Assembly: GCA_029844215.1 (NCBI GenBank) | Contig: CM056732.1 | Coordinates: 26,227,501-26,291,500, forward strand | Reading direction: 5' to 3' | Source: Przewalskia tangutica | Taxonomy: Eukaryota > Streptophyta > Magnoliopsida > Solanales > Solanaceae | DNA length: 64,000 nucleotides | The notes under the pieces: model-generated | The model's database searches: none | What the model saw: only the letters and a program-made list of their open reading frames with translations | Told to the model about the DNA's origin: nothing | Position numbers and translations under genes: made by a program | In this document: positions 58,693 to 64,000 of the stretch, piece after piece | Numbering within the stretch: the first letter of the stretch is position 1 | How the letters are laid out: each line of letters begins with the position of its first letter

Positions 58693-60040
58693 TGATGCGC
58701 GAAAAGATGCACACACTTAAACGCAAGTGCACGTTATCGTGACAAGTAATATAGTCCTGGTAAGACCGAATATCGTCCACAAGGATTAGGGTTCAAGTAC
58801 CAACTATCTATCTTTTGGTATCTATTTGGTGATTGATATTTGAGTTTGTGGTTTATAACTAGTAATTATACAAGCTAATTTAACTATAGGTTTATTTCAG
58901 CTGTGATGGGAATAGGGCTTCCACGCCTCCTCTCTATCCGCTTATGTTACTTATTAATGCAATAACTTATGGTCTTCTTTTTTTGGAGAAAGCAGGTTTA
59001 CGAAATCGTTTTATACTCCCGTTAGGGTTATATAAACACTCAACCCCAGTATTGCACCTTACCTACCTTTCGGTGATAAGGATAACTCTATAGGAGGATT
59101 AAGAACAAAAACCTAGTTAACCGTCACGCACCATGCGCAAAATTAGGGTTTTTAAGCCTCTCATTTAACGCTACATAAATAATTGAGGTATTTTCATCCC
59201 CATCCAAGAATGTCTACCCAACTTACAAAGATATTCACAATCCCCTCCTTTCGGAGTCTGATTAGAAATCATATAGTGATAATTAGTTGTCAATTAACTA
59301 CCTAGCATTCAATTCAAATATTGGATAGATCTCAACAAGAAGAAGAATTACCATAAGCATGCATTAAATCATAACATAAGTTTCTAGAGATTCAACATGG
59401 AAAGCCCTATAGAAGAATTAGTTTCTATCCATTGACATGACAAGAACTAATTCAAGGTTCATCATACAAAAACTGAAATAAAAGAAAAGAAAAGGAAAAG
59501 AAATTACTAAACTATGGTCTCCAATCTCCAAGAAAGAAGCCTTGTGTTGTGCAAGAGGGGGAACCCTTAAAAACTGCCTAGGGTTCTCCTTTTATAGGCT
59601 GAAAACCGCCTCAACTTTTCCCTGCAGGCCGCGGCGCCGGAACTTCTGCAATCCGTCGGATGATTTGGCGTCGCGGCCCTTATTTCTGTTATGCGAGCGG
59701 CCACGGCTCTGTAGCTTCTCGGATGTTTAGCGCCGCGACCGCACTCTTTGTACGAGGCGCGCGCTGAGTCTTCGCACCTCTCGAATAGTGGCGTCGTGGC
59801 CTCTTCGATTGCGAGGCCATGGCCGATCTGGGTTTCAGCCTCGTTCGCCACTTTCTCTGTTTTTAGCTCCGGAATCTCATCTTTTTGCCCTCTTTTAGCT
59901 CCTTTTCCGCCATTTGGCCATTTTAACCACTTTGACTCAAAAGAAAGGAAAATTATCCTAATACGACACTTATATGTGCAAAATGGGACAAAAGACTAAC
60001 TAAAACTGACTCAAAAGGTGTATATAAAATACACCGATCA
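58693..60040 (-). repeat. 5' LTR of the Athila-like element
   Basis: This 1,348-bp LTR is paired with 51397-52796. It is about 50 bp shorter, and nearly all length and sequence differences fall in the GC-rich island (59628-59835). Confidence 0.92.
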
Positions 60041-63000
60041 GCTGCCTACAGGGGAAATCAAGGAAACCAACCCCGCCAGAGTCAGGGAGGTCAACAACCC
60101 AACAATTCTAATCGGCTCTACGCTTTGCCCTAGAGGAATGAGGCAGAAGCATCTAATGCGGTGGTCACATGTATTTTGCTAGTCTGGAGTATTCCTGCAT
60201 TTGTATTATACGATCCCGGCTCTACATTTTCATATGTGTCAATGGGATTTGCTAAGAATTTACATGTAGAACCTTCTTATTTAAGTGAACCTGTTGAGGT
60301 TATGACACCAGTATGGGCCTCAATTTGGGCCTCTCGGGTGGTAAATAATTTCCCATTAGAAGTGAATGGCAGGGGAACAATGGTGAACCTAGTACTACTT
60401 GATATGGTAGACTTCGACGTCATTTTGGGTATGGATTGGTTGTCGGCATGTTATGCCATGTTAGATTGTCGACGAAAGATAGTGAGATTAACTTTTCGGA
60501 GAACGGAAGTTGTTATAAGGGGTAGGGTTGGAATATCCTCAGGTCAGTTTATTTCCTACCTTGGGGCTCAAAAGTTATTGAGAAGTCACAGAGTGGAGTA
60601 TGCATATCTGGCTAATATAGTGGATACCCAAAAAGAATCCCCATCGGTGAATGATGTTCCTATTGTTCGAAATTTTCCGGAGGTTTTTCCTGAAGATCTT
60701 CCAGGCCTTCCTCCGGATAGAGAAGTGGAGTTTGCCATAGAGTTAATTCCGGGTACAAGACCCATTTTTATTCCTCCATATCGAATGGCCCCAGCTGAAT
60801 TGAGGGAGTTAAAAGAACAATTGAAGGATCTTCTGGATAAAGGCTTTATAAGGCCTAGTGTTTCCCCTTGGGGTGCACCAGTCCTGTTTGTGAAAAAGAA
60901 AGACGGATCACTCGAATGTGCATCGATTATCGGCATTTCAAGGTCACGATCAAGAACCGGTACCCATTACCAAGAATCGATGATCTTTTTGACCAACTTC
61001 AGGGAGCTAGCTATTTTTCCAAGATTGATCTCCGTTCGGGATATCACCAGCTGAAAATAAATCCAGATGATATATCCAAAACATCCTATAGAACCCGATA
61101 CGGCCATTATGAGTTCTTGGTCATGTCTTTTGGGTTAACCAATGCCCCAGCAGCTTTTATGGATTTAATGAACAGAATCTTCAAACCATTCCTAGATTTG
61201 TTCGTGATTGTGTTCATAGATGATATCCTAATCTACAGTAAGAGTGTTGAAGAACATGAAGAGCATCTGAGGGTAGTGCTTCAAGTCTTGAAACAGGAGA
61301 AACTATATGCTAAATTTTCAAAGTGTGAATTTTGGTTGGAAAAGGTAGCCTTTTTGGGTCATGTTGTGTCAAGGGATGAAATTATGGTAGACCCCCAGAA
61401 GATAGAAGCAGTGAAGAACTGGCCAAAACCGACCACTCCGACAGAGGTTAGAAGTTTCTTGGGTTTGGCTGGGTATTATAGAAGATTCGTAAAAGGTTTT
61501 TCTAGTCTTGCTGCTCCCTTGACCCGGTTGACTCAAAAAGCGGTTAAGTACCAGTGGTCGGAAGCATGTGAAGCCAGTTTTCAGAAACTAAAGGAATTGT
61601 TGACTACTGCACCAGTCCTAACCTTACCATCGGGACAAGAAGGGTTCACAGTCTATTGCGATGCCTCTAGAGTTGGGTTAGGATGTGTCTTGATGCAGTT
61701 TGGAAAGGTTATTGCGTATGCATCTAGACAATTGAAGATACATGAGAAGAATTACCCAACTCATGACTTGGAATTAGCTGCGGTGGTGTTTTCCTTACGA
61801 ATATGGAGACATTATTTGTATGGTGTGCATGTGGACATATTTACAGATCATAAGAGTTTGCAGTACATAACCACGCAGAAGGATTTGAATCTCCGACAAA
61901 GAAGATGGTTAGAGTTGCTTAAGGATTATGACCTTTGTATTCTTTACCATCCTGGGAAAGCCAACGTGGTGGCTGACGCACTCAGTAGGAGATCAATGGA
62001 CAGCTTGGCTCATTTGGCAATACAAAAGAGGGATATTGTTCGGGAGGTACAAAGATTGGGAAACCTCGGGGTTAGCTTAACTGAGATCGGTGAAGGTAGG
62101 GTGGTGGTACATGATACCTCGCAGTCTGCCTTAGCTTCAGAAATAAAAGAAAGTCAGTTTGAGGATACGGAGTTTGTTGGATTTCGGGAAAGGATCCAAC
62201 AGGGAAAACCTTCGGTTACATTGGGAGATAATGATGGAACCGCCCGGTATAAGGGTAGGTTATGTGTTCTAAGGTAAAGGATCTAAGGAGGAATATCTTA
62301 GATGAGGTCACAACACAAGATATTCCATTCATCCAGTCAACAAAATGTATCAGACCTCAAGGCAAATTACGGTGGGGCGGGATGAAGAAGGGCGTTGCGG
62401 AGTTTGTCGGGAGGTGTCTTATATGTCGGCGGTGAAAGTCGAACATCAAAACTCGCGGATTACTTCAGATATTGGGGTCCCATGTGAAAATGGGAGGCGA
62501 TTCATATGGATTTTGTAACTGGTCTACCGAAAACTCGAGAAGGGTATGATTCTATTTGGGTGATTGTTGATCGGCTTACAAAGTCAACCCATTTCTTACC
62601 GGTCAAGACTACGTATCGCGCACCACAGTACGCACAAATTTATTTGAAGGAGATTGTGCGGTTACACGGGATTCCTTTACAAATTATTTCAGATAGGGGT
62701 TCCCAGTTCACCTCACACTTTTGGCAAAGTTTCCAGCAGGGTCTCGGGACAAAAGTTAAGTTAAGCACGGCTTTCCACCCGCAAACAGATGGGCAAGCTG
62801 AGCGAACAATTCAAACACTTGAGGACATGTTGCGATCTTGTGTGTTAGATTTTCAGGGAAGCTGGTTGGATCATCTATGTCTAATTGAGTTCGCCTACAA
62901 CAATAGTTTTCACTTTAGCATACAAATGGCCCCGTTTGAAGCATTATATGGACGAAAATGTAGGTCTCCACTTGGATGGTTCGAGGTGGGTGACGCATCG

Positions 63001-63541
63001 TCGGACTGAAGTTATTCAAGAAACAAATGATAAGGTACAGATGATTCGGGAGCGGATCAAAACAGCTCATAGCCGTCACAAGTCCTATGCGGATCATCGG
63101 AAAAGAGATCTTGAATTCCAAGAGGGGGAGAAAGTATTTTTAAAAGTGTCCCCAATGAAGGGAGTGATGCGTTTTGGTAAGAAAGGGAAATTGAGCCCAA
63201 AGTTTATTGGGCCATATGAGATCTTGCGAAGAGTGGGGATTGTGGCTTACGAACTAGCACTTCCACAAGAGCTGGAAGCAGTGCATCCGGTATTTCATGT
63301 GTCAATGTTACGAAAATACTTGCACGATCCAAGTCACGTCATCCTTCCCCAGGAGATAGTTCTTAATGAGGAGCTTCAATATGAAGAAGTTCCGGTGGAA
63401 ATACTTGATAGAAAGGTCCAACGCCTTAGAAGTAAAGATATTGCTTCCGTGAAGGTCCTATGGAGGAATCACTCCACAGAGGAAGCCACCTGGGAAGCTG
63501 AAGATGCGATGAAAGTCAAATATTCATTCGTATTTGACTAA
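60041..63541 (+). pseudogene. Tekay gag end plus pol: protease, RT, RNase H, integrase, chromodomain
   Basis: Protease: YDPGSTFSYVS (60209) and VILGMDWL. RT begins with IELIPGTRPIFIPPYRMAP. A one-base deletion near 60909 shifts the frame within KKKDGSL/RMCIDYR. The second frame (60868-62277) has LRSGYHQLKI, the active site FIDDILIYS (61213-61239), RNase H YCDASRVGLGCVL (61655) and TDHKSLQY. The integrase H2C2 domain (62260-62500) is ruined by small deletions. The core at 62506-63009 keeps the three acidic sites (VIVDRLTKS, IISDRGSQF, DGQAERTIQTLE). After another small loss near 63000, a chromodomain (ILDRKVQRLRSKDIASVKV, WRNHSTEEATWEAED) ends at 63541. Few lesions, so relatively recent inactivation. 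Confidence 0.93.
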
Positions 63542-63788
63542 GGTAAAAAAAAAAGCATTAAATAGTACTTCATATGTGTGCCATTTGCGTGTCTATATGC
63601 ATGTGTTACAACCTTATTCTCATTCGAGGACGAATGCTCCTTAAGGAAGAGAGAATGTGAAGCTCCAAATTTGTTACAATAACAATAAACATTATGTTGT
63701 CTATGTGATTATGTTATTATTGTGTCTATGTGATTATGTTACGACCTTATTCACATTCGAGGACGAATGTTGCTTAAGGAGGAGAGAA
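63542..63788 (+). other. 3' UTR and duplicated polypurine-tract region of the Tekay element
   Basis: 'cattcgaggacgaatg...cttaagga(a/g)gagagaatgt' occurs twice, at about 63607-63661 and 63740-63794. Only the second copy, with AAGGAGGAGAGAA (63776-63788), directly precedes the 3' LTR start. Confidence 0.8.
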
Positions 63789-63834
63789 TGTAAAATCCGG
63801 AAAAAAAAATATATATATAGTTGTGGTTGGGTTA

Positions 63835-63865
<31 letters not shown>

Positions 63866-64000
63866 AGAAAACAAATAATAAATTGCATGGGATAAAGTTA
63901 GTATTAAAGTTGGATAAATAGATAGATGAAATGAAAATAAGAAAATAAAAAAATTAAAAAAAAAAAAACAAAACAAAACAAAAAAACATGCAAAATGCAC
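63789..64000 (+). repeat. 3' LTR of the Tekay chromovirus (first 212 bp)
   Basis: It starts TGTAAAATCCGG after the polypurine tract and continues with (AT)n (63837-63865), 'gcatgggataaagttagtattaaa' and A-rich sequence matching 47510-47665 of the 5' LTR. It is cut by the window end. Confidence 0.85.

Larger units (their letters stand above)
51397..60040 (-). mobile_element. Athila-like LTR retrotransposon lacking RT and integrase
   Basis: LTRs at 58693-60040 (5') and 51397-52796 (3') run TGATCGG...GCGCATCA on the minus strand. The target duplication is GCTGC (51392-51396 and 60041-60045). PBS (tRNA-Asp type) and polypurine tract sit in the expected places. The 5.9-kb interior, on the minus strand, has a decayed gag, an Athila-type protease, the conserved 'gggaggcaacccaac' spacer (about 56000-56020), a PTPD-type ORF and a long 3' UTR. 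There is no RT, RNase H or integrase, so it depends on another Athila element. LTRs are very alike outside GC-rich parts, suggesting a fairly young insertion. Confidence 0.93.
47499..64000 (+). mobile_element. Tekay-type chromovirus, extends past the window, split by an Athila-like element
   Basis: 5' LTR 47499-50248, PBS 50252-50263, gag before 51396, then (after the nested 51397-60040 element) gag end, protease, RT, RNase H, integrase and chromodomain up to 63541, polypurine tract, and the start of the 3' LTR at 63789. The beginnings of both LTRs are A-rich with (AT)n and 'gatagattagtattaa'-like sequence. Excluding the insertion the visible part is about 7.9 kb. Its left LTR edge (TGTAAACT, 47499) is inferred from alignment with 63789 and is less sure than the other ends. 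Confidence 0.88.

Noticed and set aside
59542..59999. Cys/Arg-rich ORFs
   Set aside because: Inside the Athila 5' LTR GC island, not conserved in the other LTR.

Overview
This window is plant nuclear DNA, almost certainly eudicot. It holds one intact host gene, an 11-exon NDRG-like (NDL/SF21) gene on the minus strand at 39479-42324, inside a dense, nested pile of transposable elements. The mix of chromovirus (Tekay), Tat/Ogre and Athila LTR elements, CACTA, a hAT MITE, an L1 derivative and RTE LINEs, with the RTE 3' tail common in Solanaceae and other asterids, suggests a large asterid genome, possibly Solanaceae. That placement is inference. No tRNA, rRNA or CRISPR array was seen.

Left part (1-16137). 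Two AT-rich minus-strand ORFs at the edge overlap in an ATGA stop/start. A plus-strand Tat/Ogre-like end follows: an 86-bp tandem array (1008-2485) built from three ~29-bp monomers, then a ~2.7-kb LTR (2601-5291). This abuts a truncated minus-strand Gypsy LTR (5292-9476), which was itself hit at 6248 by a 2.7-kb L1-type insertion with an 18-bp target duplication, a poly(A) tail and an intact ORF1 but no ORF2. Next comes a minus-strand CACTA element (9477-15014) whose tnp2 gene is split by an Athila-type solo LTR (11654-12893), and then another LTR remnant.

Middle (16138-38638). A decayed Tat element (RNase H, integrase, 3' region and an antisense ORF) was split by a complete Tekay-type element (19209-28910, TSD TGAAG, two ~2.6-kb LTRs) whose internal region has lost gag-RT. 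Then comes a decayed minus-strand Ty1/copia element (32072-38638, TSD AGAGA) with a 643-bp hAT MITE (TSD GTTGTATC) in its 3' LTR.

Right part (39479-64000). After the NDL gene there is an AT-rich spacer with a SINE-like insertion (43725-43913), a 112-bp RTE-tail insertion and a 5'-truncated RTE LINE (44930-46690). The rest is a Tekay chromovirus (47499 to beyond the window end) with a 65-bp tandem array in its LTR. Its gag is split by a non-autonomous Athila-like element (51397-60040, TSD GCTGC) on the minus strand. That element keeps gag, protease and a PTPD-type ORF but has no reverse transcriptase or integrase.

The most notable candidates are the ORF1-only L1 derivative ('half-L1'), the RT-less Athila element with its extra ORF and four copies of its polypurine tract, and the odd pattern in which LTR pairs diverge mainly in GC-rich blocks. 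Several listed ORFs begin at TTG rather than ATG; starts were corrected where this matters.
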